64,000 bases of DNA. It comes from Planctomycetota bacterium. GTDB taxonomy: Bacteria; Planctomycetota; Phycisphaerae; Phycisphaerales; UBA1924. A program made the translations under genes and the position numbers. This document shows, piece by piece, positions 45,377-54,333 of this stretch. The first letter of the stretch is position 1, and every line of letters begins with the position of its first letter. The DNA lies in contig JAFLCN010000006.1 in NCBI GenBank assembly GCA_017303555.1, forward strand, positions 62,001-126,000, in the 5' to 3' direction. The notes below the pieces were generated by a model that did not search any database, was not told where the DNA came from, and saw only the letters and a list, made by a program, of their open reading frames with translations.

Positions 45377-48300
45377 ATGCAGAAACTGAATGACAGGACG
45401 TTTGCGACGGTGGCCTGGGCGGGGGCTGGGGTTGCTGTGTTTGTGTTTGCCATCGTGATGCTCGGTGTGTTTGGTGGCTCGCGGTTCTGGACGAATGGGA
45501 AGGAGATTCGGACGCCGGCGTCGGGGGCGCCGGTGCGGCGGATCTTGTGGTTGCCTGCGCAGCCGTTGCCCGGTGCGAGCGATACGGATCAGTATGAGCC
45601 GAAGGTGAGCGCGGATGGGCTCACGATGGTGTTTGTGCGCAAGCGCGCGGGGGGTGGGGGGAACAATGCGGATTTGTTTGAGGCGCGATGGACGCCGAAT
45701 GGATGGAGCGAGGCGACCCCGATCGCGGCGATCAATACGGAGAAGGATGAGCTTGGGCCGGAGTTGTCGCGGGATGGGACGGAGCTGTATTTCTACTCGG
45801 ACCGGGCGGGGGGATTGGGCGGGTATGACATCTGGGTTTCGAAGCGAGTTGGTGGTGGGGCAGCAGGTGAAACGGAAGACCCTGGAAATCTGCGGGTCGG
45901 CGATACAGCGGCAAGTCGTTCCGAAACCCCCTTCGCGTCAATCTCTCCGCAGAGCCTGCGCGATGCCACCTCCCCCTTTGGCAAAGGGGGAGGACCAAGG
46001 CACGCGGATGAGGATGACAGGTTGAGGCGAGGTGCTTGGGGCGAACCGATCAATCTTGGGGCGGCGGTGAACTCGACGGCGAATGAGTACGGGCCGGCGC
46101 TGGGGGCGGATGGGAAGACGCTGTACTTTGCTTCGAATCGGCTGCGCGCGGGGGAACCGGTTCGGGATTCGGATACATGGCCGGCGACGATGCGTGAGAA
46201 GCGGTCGCGGCATGATTATGACTTGTATGTTGCGAGGGTTGCGGGTGATGTGGGAACGGGCGGGGGTTGGACTGGTGCGGTTTCGCTTGAGGCGTTGAAT
46301 ACGACGTTTGATGAGGGAGCGCCGGCGGCGAGTCCGGCGGGGGATTTCCTTTACTTTGCTTCGGATCGGCCGGGGGGGCTGGGCGGGTTTGATTTGTATC
46401 GCTGCCGCGTGCTGGATGAGCGGATTGGTGTGCCCGAGAATCTCGGCGCTGCGGTGAACTCGAAGCAGAACGATCTGGATGCGGGGTTGAGCGCGGATGG
46501 ATTTCGGCTGTATTTCAGTTCGGATCGCGGGGTTGGGAATGGCGGCGCGGAATCGAAGAAACTTGAGAAGACGAGTGGAACGGAGCCGCCTCGGTATGCG
46601 CTTTGGAGCACGGCATCGCGCGAAGTGTTTGTGGAGGTGGAGTCGGGGAATCAGCTTGCGCGGCTGTGGAATCTGATTCTGCCTCTCTTGCCGTGGATCG
46701 GCGCGTTGCTGCTGGCGTTGATTCCGCTTGCGCTGTTGATCTGGATGCTGCGGAACGAGCTGTGGCGGCGGAGACTTGGCCGGCTGAGTTTGCTGGCGCA
46801 GTGTCTGTTGATCTCGCTGCTGATTCACGCGGCGATTACTGCCGGGCTTGCGGTCTGGAAAGTGGGAAGCGGGATTGCGGAAGCGGTGCGCACGAATGGC
46901 GGTGGGACGCGGGTGATTCTGGCTTCTTCGGGAGGTGGGGGCGATATCGGCGGGCAATTGGGCGCGCCGGCGACGCAGGTGTCGTTTGAGCTGCCGCCGC
47001 TGGCGATGGTGGGGATGGAGAAGCCGATTGAGTCGGTGATCGAAGCACCGAGACCGGTGGAGTTGCCTGCTTCGAGTGCGCCGGTGCAGGAGCGGATGGA
47101 AGTCCGGAGCGAGGCGAGCCCGGAATCGCGGGTGGTGGAGATGAACTCGGCGCAGGTGCCTGCGAGCGCGACGCCTGCGATCAGTGCGGCGACGCCGATG
47201 GCGGAGCGGCAGATGCAGGCACGCGAGGTGAGCGGGGAACCGATGCGTGCCGCGGAAGTGAAGGCGGCTGCGCCGGTTGCGATGACCGCTGTGACGGCTG
47301 CGGCTGTTGAGATGCCCAGGACGAGCGAGACGCAGGCGGCGCGATTGGATGGGGCGGCATCGATCGCGACGGAGAGTTCTCGCGCGAGCGAGCGGGAAGC
47401 ATCGGAAGTGTCACCGGCGAGCGCGAGCCTGCCGAGCGTGGCGAACGCGACAAAGGGTGCATCGGCGCCGCTGCCTCGCGCGTTGAATCGCGAGAGTGGA
47501 GCGACAGCAAAGGAGGCGACGTTGGGAGGGCCGGCGGCTGCGATCGGTGCGCCCATGGCGGCACCTGCTCCGGCGTTCGCGGCGAACACGCAGAAGGTGG
47601 ATGTTGCGTTGCCGACGATGACGGGTGCGGGTGAATCAACGAAGATGTCGGGTGCCGCGATTGGGATGGAGTCGGCGGCGGTTTCAAATGATGCGGGGAC
47701 GGCGACAAGTGGGAGCGCACCGATTGCGGCGCAGGGGCAGAGGGTTGATGCGCAGTTGCCGGCCTCGGCGGCACCGAAGAGGGGAAGCGAGGCGGGAACG
47801 GGCGAAGCGACGTTGTCGCGGACTGACGTGGGAACCGGAAAGGCACTTGCGCCGGTCGCGATTTCGGGGCCGAAGGGAGTTGATGCGGGAAGTGTGGCGT
47901 TGCCTTCGGGCTCGTCGGGTGTGAAGGCGGAGCGGATGTCGACGAGCGGGTTTGGCGGCGTGGCGGAGCCGCTCGCGAGTCTTGGAGGCGTTGCGTTTGA
48001 TGCGAGCATGCTCGGAGTTTCGCCGGGCGGATTGGGTTCGTCGCGTTTGCCCGCGGATATTGCGGAGCCGGTGAAGCCGCTGGATACGCAGGAACAGAGA
48101 CAGCCGGAATCGCGTGGCGAGCTGCTCGCGCGGATGGGCGGGTCGGTAGAGACGGAGAAGGCGGTTGGGCGTGCGCTCGAGTGGTTTACGAAGCACCAGG
48201 AAGCGGATGGAAGATGGTCGGGGAAGAACTTTGATGCGCACTGCGGGAAGTGCGCGGGCAACGCGGAGATTGATGCCGATGCGGCGATGACGGGCATTGT

Positions 48301-49096
48301 GCTGTTGTGCTATCTGGGCGCGGGGCACACGCACGTGGCGGAAGGGCCGTATCAGCAGGTCGTGGCGAAGGCGCTCAAGTGGCTTGTCGATCGGCAGGCG
48401 GCATCGGGCGATCTGCGGCGGGGCGAGACGATGTACGGGCAGACGCTGAGCACGGTGGCGCTGTGCGAGGCGCTCGCGATGACGAAGGATCAGAAGTTGA
48501 CCGCGCCGACGAGGCGGGCGGTGGACTTTGTGCTGCGGACGGCGGCGAATCAGAATCGCGCAACGCGGGAAGAAGATACTTCGGTGCTTGGATGGCTTGT
48601 TATGACGGTGGAGAGTGCGAGAAGAGCGGGGATTGTTGTGCCTCGCGATGTGTTTGAGGGTGCGGGAAAGTGGCTCGAGCAGGCGAGCAGCAGCGGAGCG
48701 CCGGGAAGGTACTCGTATTCGCGGGGCGGACCTGCGAGCGCTGCGATGACGGCCGAGGCGATGTTCGTGCAGCAGATTCTGGGGCATACGCGTGATGAGG
48801 CGCGGATGAAGGAGTCGGCGGCGTTCATTCTGAGCCAGCCTCCGGTGTGGGATGGCGCAGCGCCGACGTATCACTGGTATTACGCGACGCTGGCACTCTT
48901 TCAGCAGCAGGGCGATGAGTGGGATCGCTGGAACCGGCAGTTGTCGCCGATTCTGGTGGAGCATCAGCGACGCGATGGAGCGGCGGCGGGAAGCTGGGAT
49001 CCGCAGGATGAATGGTCGCGACTGGGTGGGCGGCTGTACCAGACGGCGGTGTGCACGCTGAGCCTTGAGGTGTATTACAGGTATAAGCCGAAGTAG
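45377..49096 (+). CDS. TonB-like fusion: PD40 propeller, S-x3-H transmembrane segment, terpenoid-cyclase-like toroid
   Basis: 1,239 residues from the ATG at 45377 (GGAAGG upstream). TM1 lies near residues 9-33. PD40 blades (VSADGLTMVFVRKR, LSRDGTELYFYSDRAGGLGG, LGADGKTLYFASNRL, ASPAGDFLYFASDRPGGLGG, LSADGFRLYFSSDRG) span about 50-420. TM2 lies near 435-465. TM3 is QCLLISLLIHAAITAGLAVW with Ser480 and His484 spaced as in the TonB membrane helix. An Ala/Met/Pro-rich linker of about 400 residues leads to an alpha/alpha-toroid resembling prenyltransferase/squalene-cyclase repeats (about 915-1239; EWFTKHQEADGRWSGKN, KALKWLVDRQAASGD, FILSQPPVWDG). Predicted topology places propeller and toroid in the periplasm. 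Residues about 170-215 come from repeat copy D. Confidence 0.8.
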   Translation: MQKLNDRTFATVAWAGAGVAVFVFAIVMLGVFGGSRFWTNGKEIRTPASGAPVRRILWLPAQPLPGASDTDQYEPKVSADGLTMVFVRKRAGGGGNNADLFEARWTPNGWSEATPIAAINTEKDELGPELSRDGTELYFYSDRAGGLGGYDIWVSKRVGGGAAGETEDPGNLRVGDTAASRSETPFASISPQSLRDATSPFGKGGGPRHADEDDRLRRGAWGEPINLGAAVNSTANEYGPALGADGKTLYFASNRLRAGEPVRDSDTWPATMREKRSRHDYDLYVARVAGDVGTGGGWTGAVSLEALNTTFDEGAPAASPAGDFLYFASDRPGGLGGFDLYRCRVLDERIGVPENLGAAVNSKQNDLDAGLSADGFRLYFSSDRGVGNGGAESKKLEKTSGTEPPRYALWSTASREVFVEVESGNQLARLWNLILPLLPWIGALLLALIPLALLIWMLRNELWRRRLGRLSLLAQCLLISLLIHAAITAGLAVWKVGSGIAEAVRTNGGGTRVILASSGGGGDIGGQLGAPATQVSFELPPLAMVGMEKPIESVIEAPRPVELPASSAPVQERMEVRSEASPESRVVEMNSAQVPASATPAISAATPMAERQMQAREVSGEPMRAAEVKAAAPVAMTAVTAAAVEMPRTSETQAARLDGAASIATESSRASEREASEVSPASASLPSVANATKGASAPLPRALNRESGATAKEATLGGPAAAIGAPMAAPAPAFAANTQKVDVALPTMTGAGESTKMSGAAIGMESAAVSNDAGTATSGSAPIAAQGQRVDAQLPASAAPKRGSEAGTGEATLSRTDVGTGKALAPVAISGPKGVDAGSVALPSGSSGVKAERMSTSGFGGVAEPLASLGGVAFDASMLGVSPGGLGSSRLPADIAEPVKPLDTQEQRQPESRGELLARMGGSVETEKAVGRALEWFTKHQEADGRWSGKNFDAHCGKCAGNAEIDADAAMTGIVLLCYLGAGHTHVAEGPYQQVVAKALKWLVDRQAASGDLRRGETMYGQTLSTVALCEALAMTKDQKLTAPTRRAVDFVLRTAANQNRATREEDTSVLGWLVMTVESARRAGIVVPRDVFEGAGKWLEQASSSGAPGRYSYSRGGPASAAMTAEAMFVQQILGHTRDEARMKESAAFILSQPPVWDGAAPTYHWYYATLALFQQQGDEWDRWNRQLSPILVEHQRRDGAAAGSWDPQDEWSRLGGRLYQTAVCTLSLEVYYRYKPK
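45921..45997 (+). repeat. Palindromic element, copy D (inside the TonB-like fusion CDS, in frame)
   Basis: The core runs from CCGAAACCCCCTTCGCGTCA to TTTGGCAAAGGGGGAGGACC and encodes SETPFASISPQ followed by SLRDATSPFGKGGG, the same frame and peptide as copy B. It separates two PD40 blades that otherwise join as YDIWVSKR...GAWGEPINLG. Its flanks are less conserved than those of copies A and B. Confidence 0.88.
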
Positions 49097-49104
49097 GGGA
49101 GAGG

Positions 49105-49140
49105 CATTCACCACAGAGGCACAGAGGCACGGAGAAGAAG
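49105..49140 (+). repeat. CACAGAGG-type repeat after the TonB-like gene (forward unit)
   Basis: CATTCACCACAGAGGCACAG AGGCACGGAGAAGAAG begins nine bases after the stop. A further inverted unit is at 49252-49289. The 279-bp gap to the CoA-binding gene otherwise shows purine-rich GAGACGGAGAGATGG stretches and no gene. Confidence 0.8.
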
Positions 49141-49251
49141 AGACAGGGAGACGAAGAGACGGAGAGATGGAAAGAAGATGGGGTGAAAGTGGAAAATTGG
49201 AAAGGGAGGCGAGTGAAGCTGGAGTTGCTCGAGATCGTGCTCGCTCTTGAT

Positions 49252-49289
49252 GTTCTCTCAGCGCCCTCTGCGACTCTGCGGTGAAAACC
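49252..49289 (-). repeat. CACAGAGG-type repeat (inverted unit)
   Basis: TTCTCTCAGCGCCCTCTGCG and ACTCTGCGGTGAAAACC mirror the unit at 49105, about 110 bp apart, in the same arrangement as at 10000-10113. Confidence 0.75.
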
Positions 49290-49375
49290 GCCTTTGTATC
49301 AGAATGCGGTGCGAATGATGGTCGAATCACGTGGTCATCACGCGCGGGGGGCGGTCACGCGTGTATTCTGCATCG

Positions 49376-49792
49376 ATGATGCGTGCATCTGATTTACAGA
49401 GTCGGATCGAAGCGTTTCTGGCGGGGTCGCCGGTTGCGGTGGTGGGCGCTTCGACGGATCGGTCGAAGTATGGGAACAAGGTGCTGCGTTGCTACATGCA
49501 GAACGGGCGTGCTGTGTATCCGGTGAATCCGACGATGATGGACGTGGAGGGGCTCAGGGCGTATCCGAATCTGAAGTTGGTGCCGGAGAAGGTGCATGCG
49601 ATTTCGATCATCACGCCGCCACCGGTGACGGAGCGGATCATCGAAGAGGCGGGGGAGCTTGGCATTAAGCATGTATGGATGCAGCCGGGCGCGGAGAGTG
49701 CGAAGGCTGTGCGGCGAGCGGAAGAGCTTGGGATGAGCGTGATTGCGGGCGGGGCGTGTTTGCTGGTGGTGCTCGGGTATCGCGAGCATTAG
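49376..49792 (+). CDS. CoA-binding domain protein (YccU/COG1832-like)
   Basis: 138 residues from the ATG at 49376 (or the next codon, 49379). A single Rossmann-like CoA-binding domain: SPVAVVGASTDRSKYGNKVL, YPVNPTMMDVEGLRAYPNLK, HAISIITPPPVTERIIEEAG, KHVWMQPGAES, ending in a Cys-containing tail GGACLLVVLGY. It is cytoplasmic and its role is unknown in the family. Its 3' end overlaps the convergent antiporter gene by 4 bp. TATTCT at 49363-49368 could be a -10, giving a very short leader. Confidence 0.88.
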   Translation: MMRASDLQSRIEAFLAGSPVAVVGASTDRSKYGNKVLRCYMQNGRAVYPVNPTMMDVEGLRAYPNLKLVPEKVHAISIITPPPVTERIIEEAGELGIKHVWMQPGAESAKAVRRAEELGMSVIAGGACLLVVLGYREH

Positions 49793-51603
49793 CCCGACTT
49801 GAGGGGAGCGTCGCTAAAGCCGATGAAGAATGCGCCTTCGGGAGCGGCGAGAGCGCGAGATGTTGGCACGTTGAGCGTGAACTTGTCTTTGACGATCCAA
49901 CCGATCGTGCGCACGAGCGAGGCGGTGTCTTTCGCGGCGGTGCAGACCATGTGCTCGCGCTCGAAGCGGGCGATGGCTTCGGCGATCGATTCGCCGGCGC
50001 TGATGTCGGCGGCTTCGATCGGCGCGCGGGCGGGCTTGGCGGACCAGACTGCTGTGTGGCCCTTGCCAAGCCGGGCTTCGGCCCAGCGCGCGGCGAGTTG
50101 ATCGACATCGTGGTTGCCGGTCCAGGCGACGACCCAGCCGATATCGTGCGGGCTGCCGAAGTCGTCGAGCCAGCGGGTGTCGGTGGCGTCGCCGATGATG
50201 CCGTCCACGCCTTCGGTTGCGGCGATGTCGATGCTCTCCTCGCTGCTGTCAACGAGGCGCACGGGGATGCCGTGTGTCGCGAGTTGCTTGGCAACGGCGA
50301 CGCTGATGGGGTGAGCGCCGATGAGCATGACGGTGCCGCCCTCGCCGGCGCGGACACCCAGGAGCCAGGCGAAAACGGGCGAGAGGACGCTGGCGAGGAG
50401 CACCGTGCCCGCGATGACGACAAACATGATGAGGTCGAGGCGGCCGATATCGGCGAGCGCGGCGTTCAGCACGGCGGGGTCGAGGGCGCTGGTGCCTTGC
50501 TCCAGCGTTTGGGTGAGTTCGTCCGATGCGACTGCGATCACGGAGAGCGCGACGATGCCGCGGGGGGCGAACGTGGCGGCGAAGGCGCGTTCGCGCAGGT
50601 CGAGCTTGGAACGCCAGGTCGAGATGAAGACCGCGATGGGGCGGATGAGGAAGATCAGCGCGAGAACGAACACGCCTTCGCGCCAGGTCATGGCGGTGAG
50701 GCGGGCGACCTGGAAGCGGGAGGCGAGGAGGACGAAGAGGGTGCCGACGAGCATGACGGCCAGGAGTTCTTTGAACGCACGGAGTTCGGTGGCGCCGAGG
50801 ATGCGGGCGCGGGCCATGATGACGCCGCAGATCGTGACGGCGGCGAGGCCTCCCTCGGGTGCGATCGCTTCGCCGATTCCGACGCAGGTCATGCAGATGC
50901 CAACGGCGGTGAGGTTGACGAGTTGGGGTTCGGGGCGGGCGGACCGGCTGATCGCGGCGAGGAGCATGCGGCCGATGACGCCCATGACGATGCCGATGCC
51001 GGCGCCGCCGAGGAGCGGTCGGAAGAAGATCCAGGCGCCTTCGCCGGCGATGCGGGACTCGGCGCCGTGGAGAAAATAGAGTCGCAGGACATCGAGGGTG
51101 GTGATGGTGACGACGACGCCGATGGGATCGACGAGGACGGCTTCTGCCGCGAGAACGGCGTGGAGGCGCGGGCTGACCCGCATCAATCGAAGGATGGGCT
51201 GGACGACGGTGGGGCCGGTGACGATGACGGCGGCACCGAAGAGGATGGCAATCGGGAGGGAGATGTTGAGGAGGAAGTGGGCTGCCGCGGCGGCGCCGAT
51301 CCAGGTGATGGATGCGCCGATGGTGAGGAGGCCCCAGACGGCGCGGGGGGCGCGGGCGAGTTCTTCGCGGTTGAGGTGGAGCGCGCCCTCGAAGATGAGG
51401 AGGCCGATCGCGACGGTGATGAAGCCGGTGAGAGCGCGTCCGAGCGAGGAGCCATCGACAACGCCGAGCCCCGAGACGCCGAGCGCGAGGCCGGTGGCGA
51501 GCAGGGGGAGCAGGGCGGGTATTTGGACTTTGCGGCAGACGACGCTGACGATGGCGCTGGCGCCGAGGGCGAGAGCGATGGATTGAGCGGAGGTGTTGGA
51601 CAT
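49789..51603 (-). CDS. CPA-type cation/proton antiporter with C-terminal TrkA-N-like domain
   Basis: 604 residues. About 12 TM helices (GFITVAIGLLIFEGALHLNR, ILFGAAVIVTGPTVVQPILR, AAEAVLVDPIGVVVTITTLD, AATFAPRGIVALSVIAVASD) carry the NhaP-type VTGPTV and VDPIG signatures that contain the ion-binding Asp. The cytoplasmic tail (about 415-604) starts GTVMLIGAHPISVAVAKQLA, a Rossmann nucleotide-binding domain with DSSEESIDIAATEGVDGIIG and GDATDTRWL, lacking part of the usual TrkA-C. It is likely a Na+/H+ or K+/H+ exchanger gated by a nucleotide. It stands alone, convergent with the CoA-binding gene. Confidence 0.9.
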   Translation of the reverse strand: MSNTSAQSIALALGASAIVSVVCRKVQIPALLPLLATGLALGVSGLGVVDGSSLGRALTGFITVAIGLLIFEGALHLNREELARAPRAVWGLLTIGASITWIGAAAAAHFLLNISLPIAILFGAAVIVTGPTVVQPILRLMRVSPRLHAVLAAEAVLVDPIGVVVTITTLDVLRLYFLHGAESRIAGEGAWIFFRPLLGGAGIGIVMGVIGRMLLAAISRSARPEPQLVNLTAVGICMTCVGIGEAIAPEGGLAAVTICGVIMARARILGATELRAFKELLAVMLVGTLFVLLASRFQVARLTAMTWREGVFVLALIFLIRPIAVFISTWRSKLDLRERAFAATFAPRGIVALSVIAVASDELTQTLEQGTSALDPAVLNAALADIGRLDLIMFVVIAGTVLLASVLSPVFAWLLGVRAGEGGTVMLIGAHPISVAVAKQLATHGIPVRLVDSSEESIDIAATEGVDGIIGDATDTRWLDDFGSPHDIGWVVAWTGNHDVDQLAARWAEARLGKGHTAVWSAKPARAPIEAADISAGESIAEAIARFEREHMVCTAAKDTASLVRTIGWIVKDKFTLNVPTSRALAAPEGAFFIGFSDAPLKSG

Positions 51604-51660
51604 CCCGGGCCGAAGGGTATTGCATCGGAGTGCGCAGGGAGCGGATTGTGGGCGGCGGGG

Positions 51661-52275
51661 CTACCTGGTTCTTGAGAGTTCGGATCGCGCCCATTCGCGC
51701 CACTCGGCGGTGTCGCCCTGCATGGCGACGACGCGGAGGAGCGCGGGGGTTCGCTCATCGGGTTTGCCGGTCTTGAGCTGGAGGCGCGCGAGGCCTTGTG
51801 CCGCGGCGGCGTAATCGGGGTAGATCTCGAGGGCGGTGCGGTAGGTCGCCATTGCTTCGTCGGCGCGCCCGGCGGATTCAAGAGTCATGGCGAGGTTGAC
51901 GCGTGGATCGGGATGACCGGGCAGCAGGCGGCGCGCCCACTCGAACTCGCCCGCGGCTTCGTAGTACTTGCCTCGCTGCAGGTAGAGCACGCCGAGGTTG
52001 TTGTGGGCGGGGCCGAAGTAGAGGTCGGCGGCGAGAGCCTGGCGGAGGAGCTCTTCGGCGCGGCTGGCGGAGTCGGCGTCGCCTCGGTCCATGAGCGGCA
52101 TCGCCTGGTTGTTGAGAGCGATGGCCTTCTGCGTGTCGCGGGCGGCTTCCGAGGTCGGCGCATAGGGGTCGGTTGTCTTTGGATGGACGCAGCCGGCAAG
52201 AAGGGCGAGAAGCAGAGTGAGAGCCGGAACAGTGCCGGAGGAGAAGCGGAAAGTTGGCAACAGGACTTTTCTCAT
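51661..52275 (-). CDS. TPR lipoprotein, last gene of the T2SS operon
   Basis: 204 residues. The lipobox LLALLAGC is at about residues 22-29. Polar sequence and TPR units follow (ALNNQAMPLMDRGDADSASR, HNNLGVLYLQRGKYYEAAGE, VNLAMTLESAGRADEAMATY, AAAAQGLARLQLKTGKPDER). It overlaps the gspM-like gene by 4 bp (ATGA), so it belongs to the operon. It may act as a pilotin-like or scaffold lipoprotein for the secretin. That role is inferred from position and similarity in layout to PilF/PilW-type TPR lipoproteins. Confidence 0.8.
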   Translation of the reverse strand: MRKVLLPTFRFSSGTVPALTLLLALLAGCVHPKTTDPYAPTSEAARDTQKAIALNNQAMPLMDRGDADSASRAEELLRQALAADLYFGPAHNNLGVLYLQRGKYYEAAGEFEWARRLLPGHPDPRVNLAMTLESAGRADEAMATYRTALEIYPDYAAAAQGLARLQLKTGKPDERTPALLRVVAMQGDTAEWREWARSELSRTR

Positions 52276-52853
52276 CGTGCGGGCCTCGCGGGCATGAGAT
52301 TGGATGGATGGGGCGCGGGCCGATTCGCCGCGGCGTCGGGCGCTCTGTCCAGGAACGTTGAAGTGACCTCGATCGAAACGCTCCACGCCGGCTGGTCGAG
52401 TGTCGAGTCGGCGCGTTGCATGGGAGCAAGGTTGAAAGCGGTGGCGATCCAAGTTGGATGGTGCTTCCGCCAGGAGGCGAGGAAGCGGCCCACATCGGGC
52501 ACCGAGACGGAATCGAGCTGGATGCGGATCTTCTGGCGGCGGTAGTTCTGTGCCGTGCCGCCGACGGCATCTGAGCCCACATCCTTGAGTGAGGAAGGGT
52601 TGATTCCCGCGTGGATCAGCGTGTCCGAGACCATGCCGAAGACGGATTCCTGCCTGGTTGGCTCGTCGGCGACGATGACGGGCAGCGTGCGCAGGTGGCG
52701 CACTTCCTGAACGAGGTCGGCCGTTGCCCGGTCGTGCTCGCGGAGCTGCGCCAGCCGGGTGTGCGCGTTCCACCATCCGTGTCCGGCCCAAACGAACAGG
52801 CAGGAGACGGCCGCGGTGAGCGCCCAAAGCGCGGTCGAGAGCGTGGATCTCAT
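52272..52853 (-). CDS. T2SS GspM-like inner membrane protein
   Basis: 193 residues. A single N-terminal TM helix (LWALTAAVSCLFVWAGHGWW) is followed by a short coiled coil (TRLAQLREHDRATADLVQEV). A ferredoxin-like domain ends the protein (TLIHAGINPSSLKDVGSD, KIRIQLDSVSVPDVGRFLAS, WSVSIEVTSTFL), as in GspM/PilO. Identification rests on size, topology and position between the gspL-like and TPR genes; sequence motifs are weak. Both ends overlap neighbours by 4 bp. Confidence 0.7.
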   Translation of the reverse strand: MRSTLSTALWALTAAVSCLFVWAGHGWWNAHTRLAQLREHDRATADLVQEVRHLRTLPVIVADEPTRQESVFGMVSDTLIHAGINPSSLKDVGSDAVGGTAQNYRRQKIRIQLDSVSVPDVGRFLASWRKHHPTWIATAFNLAPMQRADSTLDQPAWSVSIEVTSTFLDRAPDAAANRPAPHPSNLMPARPAR

Positions 52854-53731
52854 GTCCCGCCTCCCGCGGCTTTGCGCTGGAGCGAAGCATCGAATCGGAC
52901 CGACTTGCCGTTCGAGCGGATGCGGGGGACCTGCAGGTTCCAGCCCGGTACGCTGCCGAGAGCCTTTGCCAGTTCCTGCCCGCCCGCGCCATCGTGCAGT
53001 TCTGCCGCGATGGTCAATCCCTGTGCGGTTGCCGAGAGCGCTTGCGTTCGGACCTCTAGATCCGTCGGCCAGGCGGCGAGGATGGCCGCGACGGCGCTCG
53101 AGACATCGGCGGGGACGTGCTTCTGAGCGCGCTCGGTGCGAGTGAGGATGAGTCGCTCGCGTTCGGCATCGAGAAGGCGGCGCGATCGTTCGAGATCGGC
53201 ACGGGAACCGGAGGTGTGTGCCGCGGCTTCGGTCATTTCGGATTCAAGCGCGGAGGCCTCCGATCGCAGGTGATCGGTGCGGCGCAGGATGCCGAGGCTC
53301 GCGAGCGCGATGGCGGCGGCACAGACTGCGAGCGCCGCGTTCGTGCGGCGCCGCTTTGCGTGGGCGAGGGCGGGGGGCTCGAAGGGTCCGTTCAGGAGAT
53401 TTAGAGCGTGCGCATCGGCGGCGGTGTTCAGCTCGGGCGGAACTGCATCCGGAGCGAGCAGCAGGAGCTCGGGCTGCTCTTCCACCGCACACCGGAGCGT
53501 CGAAACCGGAAGGGCGCACGCGAGGATGGACGCTTGATTGATTCTATTGAAAGCGATGGCGAGTTCTTCGACAGCGATCGGTAGTTGATCCTGGAGGCGC
53601 TCATCGAGCGTCGCGCGGAGCGACGGATCGTTCCACCGTTCGGCGTTGGCGGGCAGGTCCGACGCATCGAGGATCGCCCAGTAGAACGCTGTCGCGGGAA
53701 GGATGGCGGATGTTGCTTGCGCTGCGCTCAT
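52850..53731 (-). CDS. T2SS GspL/PilN-like protein
   Basis: 293 residues. The N-terminal part (about 1-120) is a small cytoplasmic domain with VEELAIAFNRINQASILACA. A TM helix (NAALAVCAAAIALASLGILR) near 130-150 is followed by a coiled coil (LRSEASALESEMTEAAAHTS to RLILTRTERAQKHV) and a C-terminal domain LEVRTQALSATAQGLTIAAE. This is the PilN/GspL order. The cytoplasmic actin-like domain is reduced compared with GspL of Proteobacteria. It is in the operon, overlapping both neighbours. Confidence 0.7.
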   Translation of the reverse strand: MSAAQATSAILPATAFYWAILDASDLPANAERWNDPSLRATLDERLQDQLPIAVEELAIAFNRINQASILACALPVSTLRCAVEEQPELLLLAPDAVPPELNTAADAHALNLLNGPFEPPALAHAKRRRTNAALAVCAAAIALASLGILRRTDHLRSEASALESEMTEAAAHTSGSRADLERSRRLLDAERERLILTRTERAQKHVPADVSSAVAAILAAWPTDLEVRTQALSATAQGLTIAAELHDGAGGQELAKALGSVPGWNLQVPRIRSNGKSVRFDASLQRKAAGGGT

Positions 53732-54333
53732 CGGTCACCCCGCGTGCCCGGAACATTCGGCGCGTGCGACTGCACGACGCGGATGTTGGTTGCGGGTTTG
53801 AGTTCGCCCGATTTCATTCTGAGGATGTGGCGGACGGAGTGCTGTTCGTCGGCGAGATCGACCTGTTCGGGCGTGACGGAGGCGACGCGGTATCGAAGAA
53901 CCGGTTCGCCGCGGGAGGCGCGGTAGATCTTCGCGGTTTCCGGATCGAAGAACACCGCTTGCAGCTTCCGGTCATCGGTGGATGCCGGATTGGTGATGAT
54001 CCCCATCAATTGCAGCTTGAGCGCGGGCGGGGGTTGCAGGGGCGGAGCGGGAGCGGCGGCGACGACTTCGACGGGCTTTGGAGGAGCCTTCCAGAGCCGC
54101 GCCTCGAAGTGTTTCGGATCAAAGCCGTCAGCCCCGGCAAGGCGCGGCGGGGTCCATGCGACTGTGCTGGGCGGCGATGGAATTGCGTTTGCCGCGAGCG
54201 TGCTGCGCGAAGCGGCGGGGTGCATCGGCCAGAACGCCCATGCGGAGAGCGCCAGGCAGCAGACGAATCCGAGTCCGAGTGCGCGGTGTCGGCTCCGTTC
54301 GATCGCTCGGATGGGATCGTGTGCCTCACGCAT
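53728..54333 (-). CDS. T2SS GspC-like protein (HR domain)
   Basis: 201 residues. A TM helix (LGLGFVCCLALSAWAFWPMH) is followed by a Pro/Ala-rich linker and a homology-region-like beta domain LKLQLMGIITNPASTDDRKL, QAVFFDPETAKIYRASRGEP, VLRYRVASVTPEQVDLAD. GspC HR domains contact the secretin N0 domain. There is no PDZ domain. It overlaps the gspE start-side neighbour by 8 bp (54326-54333). Confidence 0.72.
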   Translation of the reverse strand: MREAHDPIRAIERSRHRALGLGFVCCLALSAWAFWPMHPAASRSTLAANAIPSPPSTVAWTPPRLAGADGFDPKHFEARLWKAPPKPVEVVAAAPAPPLQPPPALKLQLMGIITNPASTDDRKLQAVFFDPETAKIYRASRGEPVLRYRVASVTPEQVDLADEQHSVRHILRMKSGELKPATNIRVVQSHAPNVPGTRGDR

